From assembly GCA_013396655.1 (NCBI GenBank), contig WBMV01006503.1, positions 697,896-761,895 of the forward strand: a stretch of DNA of 64,000 nucleotides, given 5' to 3'. This document shows positions 45,901 to 57,900 of this stretch, piece by piece. Every line of letters starts with the position of its first letter. The stretch's first letter is position 1. Under the pieces are notes generated by a model. That model searched no databases and was not told where the DNA came from. It was given only the letters and a program-made list of their open reading frames with translations. The DNA is from Campylorhamphus procurvoides (lineage: Eukaryota; Chordata; Aves; Passeriformes; Dendrocolaptidae). The translations under genes were made by a program, and so were the position numbers.

Positions 45901-48900
45901 TAATCTTTCAAAAAAACATAAATTTAAAAAAAAGTGTCTTAAGTCCTACAAGCAGCTTCCTGACTGCTCTGAGTAGATTAAAGCTATAAAAGAAACCCCT
46001 GGCTACTATACTCAGCTTGGACTTATACACACTTAAAATGATGCAATTCCATTCACGCAAGTTCATCTATCCCTGCTTACACACTGCCTGTCTGACTTTC
46101 CTTTGCTATAGTAAATTTAAGAACAGTGGAAGAACATAGAAGTAGGCATTACAGAGAAACACTGGGGCTAAAATCACACTGTAGTGTGTTTCTGTAAACA
46201 AAACTACTGTTATTTTGGAATTATGCAATGACTAAGAAGTATTGTCTGTCTGTACTCTGTTTGGAAAGGGGTAGGTATCTAAATCCCATTAGTATGTAAG
46301 GGGTAGATGGGCAGGATTATTCCAACAACAGTTAATGAGTTCAATAAAGCACAGCAGTTCCCGTTGGTCCTGCTCTTAATTGAGAGAGTTGTACACATTC
46401 TCAGAACCCACAGTCATGGAATAAAGAAAACTGCTGCTGACAAACCGCTACTAAGATACGGAGACATATATCCAGAGCTTGGTATTTTTATTCCTTAACA
46501 TTAACCCCTTGCAGGGTAATGTTTTGCAAAGAGAAACACGTAGTAACATTTATGTGAAAGCAAACAAAACTAAATGGAAGAATTTAAATACAAATACCTC
46601 CATCATTCAAAGAGTCCATTCAAATAATCACATGGATTGAAACATCTGGTCCCTTTTTCTGCTGGTGTAAAAGTATCAGGCAGAGGCAATACAGTATGTC
46701 TCAGACAGATGTATCCAGGAAATGCAGCAGAAGTTTCCAAGTGGTTATTGCCTCTTCTCTCATTCTGTTTAATTATTACTCATAAAGCAGAAAGACATTT
46801 TTCTTTTGTATATAGAGGTGTTCATCTAACCCTGACTCCTATTTTCAAAGCCTGCAGAGGATACTGTTACTGTTCAGACTGGAAAGGTCCATGAACAACC
46901 TAATCCAGGAAGGCAATACACACTGGGGAGAAGGAAGAGAGAGTCAAGACGGAAGAATGTCACTGACATGTTATTTCTCAAAGGGTGGGTTTCAAGAACA
47001 ACTCAGTTACATACAATTCCCATCACTGCACTTCTGTATCACTGGTCTCCTTTTAAAAATCTTTCCATGAAGACATAACTGTGTTTGGCTAGAGATGCCA
47101 CTTCTGGCCTGTTTTGGAATCTGAAGCAACCTTCTTTTTTAGGTACAGAGTCCTGTAATTATGCAGAATTTAAACAGTTGGTTCTTTAGCTGTAATATGG
47201 ATTTTGCCAGACTATGTCAGTAGAAATCCTTACTACAGAAATCAATTCAATTTCCTTTTCAGTTTTTCTTTAAAACCTAAAGAGAACTTCTCTTATGCAA
47301 AATGCGGCCCTAAAAGATTAAGTAAGATGCCCTTACAAAGTTGGAGAACTTGTCAATGAATAATGGAAACATCCTTGAGTTGTTTAGTCCTAAGAACTGT
47401 CTACATTCCCATTCTCTTTTCCCAGTGTAAAAATTTCTGTTTAAGTTATTAAATAATCCTATTTTTTTCCCTGTAACAGAAAGCTTTGGGCTCCAAGGCT
47501 TGACAAAATCCAGGGTAACTTAGTGTTGTCATTTAGAGTACTGGCTGGTAGAACAAGGACAAAAATATTAATATTACTAAAGTTAACTCTAAAAATAGCT
47601 AAATGAACAGTTCTACAAGGTTACTCCAGAGAATAGGATTAATTTTAAATCTCAACAAAGCTATATCTTGTCTCATTCCAAATTGTTTTGTCCTAGGATA
47701 TCTTCTGAGGTACAGATACAAGTCCAAGCCTACAGTCCTAGTTTCTGAAGTCCTTAAGTCAGTAAAACAACTCTTCACACATAGTTTACAAAGTGCAGCA
47801 ATATGAACACCGTACAGCATGCAGCTGGACAAACAAGTGTGGTGGGTGAGCAATTGGCTCACGGGTCGAGCAGAGGGTCACAGTGAATGGGGTGACATCA
47901 GACTGGAGACCTGTCACTAAGGGGGTTCCACAGGGCTCCGTCTTAGGCCCTGTGCTCTTCAGCATCTTCATAAATGACTTGGGCGCAGGACTGGAAGGGA
48001 AACAAAGCATATCTGTGGATGACACAAAACTTGGAGAAGCTGTTGACTCCCCCAAAGGCAGGGAGGCCCTGCAGAGACCTTGACAGAGCAGAGGACTGGG
48101 AAATCACCAAGTGCATGAGGTTTAAAAAGGGGAAGTGCTGAATTCTGCCCCTGGGATGGGGCAACCCTGGATGTTTGCACAGACTGGGGAATGAGATGCT
48201 GGAAAGCAGTGCCATGGAAAGGGCCCTGGGGGTGCTGGTGGATGGCAAGTTGAATCTGAGTCAGCAGTGCCCTGGCAGTGAGGAGGGACAGCCCTGTCCT
48301 GGGGGGCATCAGGCAAAGCATCACCAGCTGGGCAAGGGAGGGGACTGTCCCACTCTGCTCTGCACTGGGGCAGCCTCACCTGGAATAGTGTGCAGTTTTG
48401 GGCACCACAATATAAGAAGGATATTAAGCAATTAAAGAGTGACCAAAGGCAGGCAATAAAGACGGTGAAGGGCCTTGAGGGGAAGCCGTGTGAGAAGCGG
48501 CTGAGGGCACTTGGTCTGTTCATCCTGGAGAAGAGGAGACTGAGGGGAGACCTCACTGCAATTACACCTTCCTCATGAGGGGAAGAAGAGGGGCAGGCAC
48601 TGATCTCTTCTCTGTGGCGACCAGCGACAGGACCTGAGGGAATGGCCTGAAGTTGTGGCAGGGGAGATTTAGGTTGGATATTAGGTAGTTTCTTCACCCA
48701 GAGGGTGGTTGGGCACTGGAATAGGCTCCCCAGGGAAGTGGTCACAGCACAAAGCCTGATGGTGTTCAAGGAGCGTTCGGACAATGTTCTCAGGCACATG
48801 GTGTTACTCTTGAGAATGGGTCAGGGCTGAGAATTCTTGATGATCCCTGTGGGTCCCTTCCAGCTCAGAATATTTTATGATTCTGTGATTCCACGATAAT

Positions 48901-51900
48901 GGAGTGTTATCTGTCCCACCTTGTGGAGATTCAGAAGAGTATTTAAATAGCCCTGAATGCAAAAATACATGTATCGGCACTAAGAATCATTCTTCTGAAG
49001 ATTCTCAGGTTTTTGGGACAGGTAATGCTGGACCAGAACTAACTGATGTTTCTTCTTTTGTATCAGCAACAAATGAAGTGAAGTCAGAGTGCAGGGCCAT
49101 GGAAGCATCACATTATTAATGTGAAGGGCTTCCTATGCCTACAACAAAGTAGTCCTCAAAATATCAGAATGAATTTGCCAGAAAAATATGTTCAGTGGAT
49201 AAGGAATTGTTTGGATAGTTGCATCCAGACAATAGTGGTCAGTGGCTCAGGCAATGAGTGGTGTCCCTCAGGGGTTTGTATGGGAACCAGTATTATTTAG
49301 TATCTTAATTAATGACACTGACAAAGGGATTGAGTGCACACTCAGCAAATTTGCCAACAACACCAAGCTGAGTGTTGCTGGAACCTCATGAGATTTAACA
49401 AGGCCCATTGCAAGGTGCTGCACCTGGGACAGGGCAATCCCCAGTATCAATACAGGTGAGAGGATGAACAGATTGAGAGCAGCCCTGTCAAGGACTTGGG
49501 GGTGCTGGTGGATGAGAGGCTGGAAATGAGCCAGCAAAGCGCACTCGCAGCCCACAAAGTCAACCATAACCTGGGCTACATCAAAATCAGTGTGACCAGC
49601 AGGCTGAGATGACTCTGCCCCTCTACCCCACGCTGGTGATACCTCACCTGGAGTACTGTGTCCAGCTCAGGATTCCTCAGCAGAGAAAGGACACCAACCT
49701 CTCAGAGCAAGAACAGAGGAGAGCCACCAAGACAATTAGAGGGATAGAGCATCTCTCCTGAGAAGAAAAGCTGAGAGAATGAGAGAATTGGGACTGTTCA
49801 TACTGGAGAAGAGAAGGCTCCAGGGATACCTTACAGCAGCCTTCCAGTACCTAAAGGTGTCCTACAGGAAAGCTGAAGAGGGACTTTTTTACAAGGGCAT
49901 GCAGTGATAGGAAAATGGGAAATTGCTTTAAACTGAGAGTAGGTTTAAACTATATATAAGGAAGAAGTTTTTTACAAGAGTGCTGAGGCACTGGAATAGG
50001 GTGCCCAAAGAAGCTGTGGATGCCGCATCCATGAAAGTGTTCATGGCCAGGCTGGATGGGGCCCTTGGCAAACTAGTCTAGTGGAAGGTGCCGCTGTCCA
50101 TGGTAGGGGGGCTGGAATGAGATGATCTTTGATCCCTTCTAACCCAAACCATTCTATGATTCTATGGAAATTGGGTAGAAACTTATGTTGCAGTCACATG
50201 CTTACAACAGTCCTTATTTTACAGGGCACCATCATGTGAAAGTGTACTCAGACTTGCCATAAATGGAGAGCTTGACCTACTCTTTGAGGAGTCTGTACCT
50301 TTGATGTATTGTAACACAAAATATTACATTTTCCCACCTACATCTTCATGGAGTTTCCAGTGGATGCATTTCCAAGTCCTGACATACACTAGTGCAATAC
50401 TATAATCTCTTGCCAAATCAGGCAAAGGATAAAAACATAAATAAGTAATATTGGGCAAGCATGTGGATAAAAGCTCCTTGTAAGTACAGAATGCTTTTGT
50501 AAACACTTGTAACTTTCTAAGGAAGTTGATACAAAGGAGAATTACCATACATTAATTGTGTGCCATCTCAAAATGAACTGTGTAGCTGTTAAAGTTATTT
50601 ATTAAATGCCAGTGCTCATCTAAACAAAAACAAAAGAAATTCAGTCTCCTGCTGAGCAACATGGTATTTCTGTGTGGGATCAGTTGTGTAGAAAGAAGAA
50701 ACATGGAAAATATTTAGCTGGCTATTCCTATGTAGAACATTTCTAGGACAGGATGATAAGGTTTTCCCAGGACAACAGAACAATTTTTAGAAGAAAACCC
50801 ACAGATTTTTTCAACTGTGTTTAATATCAAAAAACACATCCACACAGCTACCTAGTTTCTCCTTATTATGCAATGCACAAAGATGCTCTGAAACATAAAT
50901 ACGATTGGCATCTCCAGAGGAGAATTTGACAATGCATAAAGAAGAGCTACCTGAACTCACATATCACAGCTCTCACAGAGACTTCCAGAACCTGATCTCC
51001 TTTTATGGCCAGGTGAACCTTTTAGTGGTGTTGTAGGCTGTGGATGTTGCCTACCTGGACATCAACAAAGCCTTTAACACCATTTCACCATTTCCCACGT
51101 TATTCTCCTGGAGAAGCTGACAGGTCATGGCTTGGACAGCTGCACTCTTCACTGGATTAAAAACTGGCTGGATGGCTGGGCCCTGAGAGCGGTGGTGAGT
51201 GATGCTACATCCAGTTGGCAGCAGGTCACAATTGAGGCTCCCCAGGGCTCAGTACTGGAGACAGTCCTATTTAATGCCTTTATCAATGATCTGTATGATG
51301 GGATTGAGTGCACCCTCAGTCAGTTTGCAGACAACAAAAAGACGGGTGGGAGTGTTGATCTGCTGGAGAGTAGGAAGGTTCCACAGAGGAATCTGGACAG
51401 GCTGGATTGATGGGCTGAGGCCAATTGTATGAGGTTCAATAAGGTGAAGTGCTCAGTCCTGCACTGGGATCACAACAACGCCATGCAGCACTACAGGCTG
51501 GGGGAGAGTGGCTGGAAAGCGGCCCCACTGAAAAGGACCTGAGGATGCCAACCAAAAACAGCTGAACATGAGCCAGCATGTGCCCAGGTGGCCAAGAAGG
51601 CCAATGGCATCCTGGCCTATATCAGAAATAGTGTGGTCAGTGGGACCAGGGCAGTGATCTTCCCTCTGTACTCAATGCTGGTGAGGCCACACCTCAAATC
51701 CTACATTCAGTTTTGGGCCCCTCACTATAAGAAAGACATTGAGATGCTGGAGCATGTCCGGAGAAGAACAACAGAGCTGATGAAGGGTCTCGAGTGCAAG
51801 TCTTGTGAGAAGCAGCTGAGGGAGACTGGGGTGTTTAGCCTGGAGAAAAGGGGAGCCAGGGGGGACTTTATCACTCTCCACAACTACCTGAAAGGAGGTT

Positions 51901-54900
51901 GTAGCCAGGATAGGGTTGGCCTCTTCTCCCAGGCAACTAGCAACAGGACAAGAGGAAAAGGCCTCAAGCTGTGCCAGGGGAGGTTCATGTTGGACATCAG
52001 AAAGAATTTCTTCATTGAAAGGGTGGTTAAGGCCGCCCAGGAAAGTGGTGGAGTTGCCATCCCTGGTAGGTTTTAAAAAATAACAGGATGTGGCACTTAG
52101 TGCTATGGTTTAGTTGACATGGTGGTGTTCAGTCAAATGTAGACTAACTAGAACTAAATCTGGTTTGCTGTTGACAGGAGGGTCATCTACCAGCTGTGAC
52201 TTCTCTGCTCATGCTCCCACTTACAGTAGCGTGAGCAGTTGCTTGCATTTTGTTCCACATTTTGTTGGAAGCAAGCATACGAAAAATTTTAGAACTAGCA
52301 TCAACTCCTTAATTTGACTGACACTGCGGTTGCAACATCAACAGTGCTGGTACACAAACCTTATCAGGAACAGGCTGTCACATAAGGAAAGGAGAGGAGA
52401 GTTCCTCTCTGATATAGGAAAAGCTTCATTCAGCCTGACTGTGAAACTAGACACCAGGAAACCAGATTCATAAATACCATAAGCCAGCCAAACTAAATGC
52501 TAAGTCTCAAAGACATTTTACCAACTCCCGATCATTGTTCTTATGCTGTTTATCCAATTCCTTTGTGCTGGCACAGGTCTTTTTTGAAGTGCACAAAGTC
52601 CTGGATCACACAGTTGATCTGTTTTAAAACTACCATCATTTTCAGGGTTTGCCTCAGATAAATTCCCCAACGTGCTGCGCAAGCACAAGGGCAAACACAA
52701 CACAATCACTGGAAGAGGGAGAGGACTGGCACTGCCATATTCCTGCATTGACTGGGGCCTGAGAAAGAAAACTGAAATGCAGATTTTTCTCTCTCCTCTC
52801 CATCTTTTTTGAGGCTTCTCAAGGCACTTATATTAACTCTGCTCTCTATATTCACAGCTCATTACTTAGCTGTAGTTTCAACTTAGCAAATATGATTAAC
52901 AGAAATATTTGCACAAATCTAAATTTAAATAAAAGTATGTGACTTAGCAACACTTTAGGACTCTACAGGTATACCTTTCACTTTAAGGTAAAAGAATCAA
53001 TTTCATATATATTAATTTATTTGCATAACACACTCAATGTAAAGCAAACCATTTATCTGTCCAACCAAGTGAAGGAGAATGAAACCTCTATAAAATTCAA
53101 GTTGCAATTTACAAAGTAAAAAATGGAGAAAAGACTGAAGAAATACTTCTTATGTTAATATTTACAGCTTGTCAGTATAGATGGAAGAATTATTTTCAAA
53201 TATGCTTAGCATTATAGCTGGATCTTTCGTATTCCATGTATGCATCAAGACCAGAAGCCATATAATCAGAACAGAGTAGCCAGTTTTCATGATTATATAA
53301 CATGAAAAAAATTTACACAATGTAGAAAATTGGCTTCTAAAGTTACACTTAAATGAAAGCTTTCATTTAAAATCAAAGGTGAGTTGCCTGCATCTACAGA
53401 GAAGTTTTCCAAAATTAACATGACTAAAAACTAAAAAATTAAACAAAAATTAAAAAACACAAACTCTTAAATAGCAGTGGTTTTGACATTCATAATTAAC
53501 TATAATGTATTAAATGATGCTTAGAATTTGAGAATACTCTAGCTGATCAAGGATGGCTACAACAAAGTACAACTTTTTTGTTGGTTGGTGTTTTTTAAGT
53601 CATCTTAAGTTTAGAGGCATTGAATACTTTCCAATCTAGATAAGAGTATCTATTGTGTCTTCAAAAATGTGTTAAATGTTTTGGAGAGGGTTTGTGTTGT
53701 TTCCTTCACCAACAGATATGATCTCTGCAAACCCAAAGTACACTATGTTTCCCAAAGAGTAAATAATTCAGTCTTCCACCTTGATAACTCATTATTACCC
53801 CATTATTTTGAGTATGACAAAAATGTCAAGGTCTGGAAACTTTAACACTAACCAGGCACAAATGAAAAAAAAAAAGTAGCTGAATACAAAATAATACAGT
53901 ACACAAAGCAGTGTAAAAGCCCTAGGGAAATCTATCAGAAAAGTCCTCAGAAAACAAACCACACTGCAGTGTGTATGCCAATAGGCATCCTTGTATCCAA
54001 AAGCAGATTTGCAGCAGGCAAAGAATACATAACTCTGGCCATATGGCCTAAAAAGGTGAGCTATAGTAAGGCAAATTAATATAAGTAATAACAAAAATCA
54101 AACATCAGAAAATATGGATTACAGGCAAAAGTTCACAGCAGGAATAAAAATTACTGCCCCTGAGCTGCTTATTGCCCCTGTCCTGATAGAGGTCATGATG
54201 CCCTGAGGTGGAATGCAAACTATTCAGTTGTTTCAGTGTGGTCTGGCAGCTTGTATTAATCTGCTGATGGTTTTATGATAAGCCATCAATCTTGACACTG
54301 ACATGCTTGAGATGCACAGTTATTTTGCTGTCCTTGTTCTTCTGCTGGGCCAGCAGCATGCAAAACACAGGCAGAATGCAACTCTTCAGTGATTCCTGGT
54401 AGACCCTCCAGAAACCACCAAACACACAGGCTGAAGCTCTAAAACACTTAGACACTCAGACGCCTCTTCCTCTTTAGGTACCTAAATCTGTTTGATTTCA
54501 ATGGAAAGTTCATAAACATCCCTGACAATCAGGTCTAAGGAAGCTCAGTTCCTCAACCAGAATCCAGGTTAATTGAGATTAAAACAAATGACAGTCCAAT
54601 TTTTTACCACATTCTTACTAAATTAGAACTTGCTCAGTCTAACTGCAGAAATGTAACCTAATTAAAACTGAGTATTCTGTGCATCAGTAATCTAAAGCAG
54701 AAGTTCACTCATGCTCATGTCACATTAAAGTGACTTTAGCCAGCAGGCAGCTACTAAATCCTCTGCTTTTGCTTGTAGAACTGTTTCTATGTCCATATGA
54801 TGGAGCAAAGCAAGGAGCTGATTTAGCTGGAAATTAATGTGACTAAAAATGATCAGCCTTAGCTAGATCATCTTATCAACCTCATTACATAGTTATCTGA

Positions 54901-57900
54901 AAAACAGTATTAGCAGAAAGGGAAAGACTGAAAACAAAGTCATCCACTAAAAATAATAATTAAAGAGAGTGAGAGAAACTTGTTAGGATTACCAAAATTA
55001 CAATTATCACTTTAGAAACCAAATTATGATAGGTAACTATAAAAAAACAAAATGAAATTATGTCCTATGAAAGTCAGATCTCAAACAGGATTATTGTGTC
55101 AACGTACTTATCATGTGCTAAAAACATTTTTAGGTATATAATTATGTCATATTTAAGAAAAGACAGTGAAGAGAAATTTACAAAACCTGTAACAATACAT
55201 CATGGCTAGATACAGACAAGACACTGCGGAAATACAAAATAGTCATTAGTTGGTTACAAATATATACCAGATGAGCAAAACAATTAACTTTACAATATCA
55301 AGAAGTAAAAGAGCATGCCAGAAATTCCACAGTGTTACTGGCAAACAAGAAGGGAAGAACACAAGAAATTAAAAAAGAAGAATGAACTGATGAAACAGTG
55401 AGAGTTGGGAAATCAATACCTTCTCATATAACACAGCAAAGCAAGAATCAGTCACTATGAAAAAAAGGAAACTTACTCTTCAGCTTGGGTGTCAACACAC
55501 GTGTTTTCAGACTACAATAGTAAAAGACTCCAGGAACAGAAATCTAGAAACAGCAAGTATCTAGTAAACATACAACAACTCTGCATAGGAGCAAACCAGA
55601 GTATCCAAAGTCAAGGGTGGGGAGGAGAAGTTGTGGCCAGGTTTTAAACAGAAAGCATATGAAAACAGAAGAAAGGGGTTAGGGTTTTTGTTCAGAATAA
55701 AAGCCATTAAAATGTGCAGACTCTTTCTGAACTTCAACAGCAAATCATTAGTAAACACTGGTTTTGCTGCAGCATATGGAAGTTTCACTCAGTATTAGCT
55801 TCACTGCACTGTACAAGGAACTTTAAAGATATTCTCAGTAAATTTAAAGTCTTCAACTCCGCTGGTTAGAGAATGGTGCTAATAATGCCAAGGTTGTGGG
55901 TTTGATCCCTCTATAGGTCAATCACTTAAGAGGTGGACTGGATGGTCCTTGTGGGTCCCTTCCAATTCGGAATATTCCGTGATTCTGACTCAACTTGCAG
56001 ATTAGGGTTCCATAAGTGGTAATATAAAAGACATTGTGATATAAGTAGTATTTTGATATTATTTGTAGATATTTAAGGTAAGAGATTTACTTTGTTATTG
56101 TTCTTGAATATTTTTAATATATATGGACATAACATCATACTTTCCAAATGGGGTGTAACACAGGCATCATTAACAATTAATTTCAATCTCATCAAGGCTA
56201 TTTTTATAGTTGGATTTTCAGAAAAGGCAGTGGGTTTTTTGATAATATGAAGGATAGTCCCACCTAAGGGACAACCCAAAGGGCAAAAAATAATGCATCT
56301 GTGTGAGAAAATGAGGCAAAAAAAGACCAGACTGCCATTACTGTCAAACAGCAACAGGTGGGGATATTGTAACACAATACATTAAAAAATTCCTGACAAG
56401 CCAAAAGTACATACCTTTGTACATTATGTAAAAGATACTACCTGTGTTACAGGCAGCTTTTCAACTCTGTTTGCTTTTACTTCACTCCGTACAGAGAAGG
56501 CAATATACTATTGAACACCAAAAGCTTCCCCTGGCTTATTGTATTAACATATCTGACAGCAGACGACTGCCTTACTAAAAGCCTATCAAACAGAGCTGAA
56601 GCTATCTTTCAGCAATGAGAACAATGCAGAGGCAAAAATGAAAGCTTCATCAAAAGGAAAAGAATGTTATGCCTCCAGAACAGCTGTTCAAGTAAAGAGA
56701 AAGCAGATAAAAATGTCAGGAGAAGGTCAAGGCCAGGTTGAAAAGCAATTGGTAAGATGAAAGATATGAGTTGAAATATTTATCATTTAACAGGGCAATG
56801 ATCTAGTTAAGACATTGTTGAAAATTTGATGTTTAACTGGGAAAATAGCAAAGAAATTTGATGCCACCCAGGTAAAGAAGAAAAGTCAACTACGCTGATT
56901 GTTGTGAGACAAAAACCAAAACTGATATGCAACCTTTCAATGATATGCACCACAGGCTGTTTCCTCTGAATTCCCCTAGAGTCAACAGACTGCTTTGATT
57001 ACAGGAACTAATAGCACAGCAAGTTTTTAAATCCTCCATTTAATAAATTTCAGCATAAAAAACCCCCATAAAACTCAGGACCAAAAGTAGAATTAGTAGA
57101 CAAAAATGCTTACCTAAAAATAATGCCATGCACCCCAAAAAGAGAAAATTAAGTCACCGAGAGTATCTATTCTAAACATTGAGCATAGGCATAGACTAGA
57201 AAAGCACTTAAAATAGCAGAATAAGCAGAGGGAGCTGCAGCTGGTTCTCCAATTACTAGGTATTGTTTAAAAATGCATATTCAACTCAAAATCCCTCAGA
57301 ATATTTGTACTTTCAACAGTAGTTGAAAGATCTGTATTTTCAACTACCACAATTTAAGTTATTCAAGGAGCTGCAAATCAATACTTTCAACAACAAGACA
57401 GAGGTAAAATGAAAATCAGAACAGAGGGAAGTATTAACACAGTATCTTCTACAGTAATTCCTAAGGACTGTAAAACTAATTTCTCAGGTTTTCTCTTCTG
57501 AAAGTAAAACATAAATAGAATGCTAGTATAGCTCTGTTATCTGCCTGTGGTAACTGCCTGGGAGTGAATATTCACTTAGAGCGAATATGAACTCCCTTAA
57601 TAATTAGTGTTTTTTACATTAACACTCGCAGAATCTTGCAAAATCAACTGCAGGGAAAAAGATGATTAAGTACAACTCTGTGCTGGTGAGGGCAATATTA
57701 AAACCTCAGAAATGTTTATACATGTACACAGGCACCTTCTTACAGAGTGGCTTCCTTAAATTACAGTACCTATTTTTATCTTGTCTATAGCTTTAACATA
57801 GCAGAAGATAAAAAAAATACCCAAAGATAGAAAATTAAAGGAGTGAAAAGTAAACCAGTAAAAAAGCTGTATGTAAACACGATGGTCAGCAATGGTTCAG

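Noticed and set aside
48122..48799. 225-codon minus-strand ORF, the longest in the window
   Set aside because: It lies wholly inside the plus-strand CR1 at 47835-48893 and is its antisense shadow; the sense strand carries the reverse-transcriptase motifs.
51588..52076. 162-codon plus-strand ORF as a host gene
   Set aside because: Its residues are the C-terminal part of CR1 ORF2, continuous with RT remnants upstream.
55861..55935. A functional tRNA-Ile gene
   Set aside because: The tRNA-like head has lost pairing in the acceptor stem, is fused to a CR1-like tail and has a second decayed copy at 33411, so it is a SINE.
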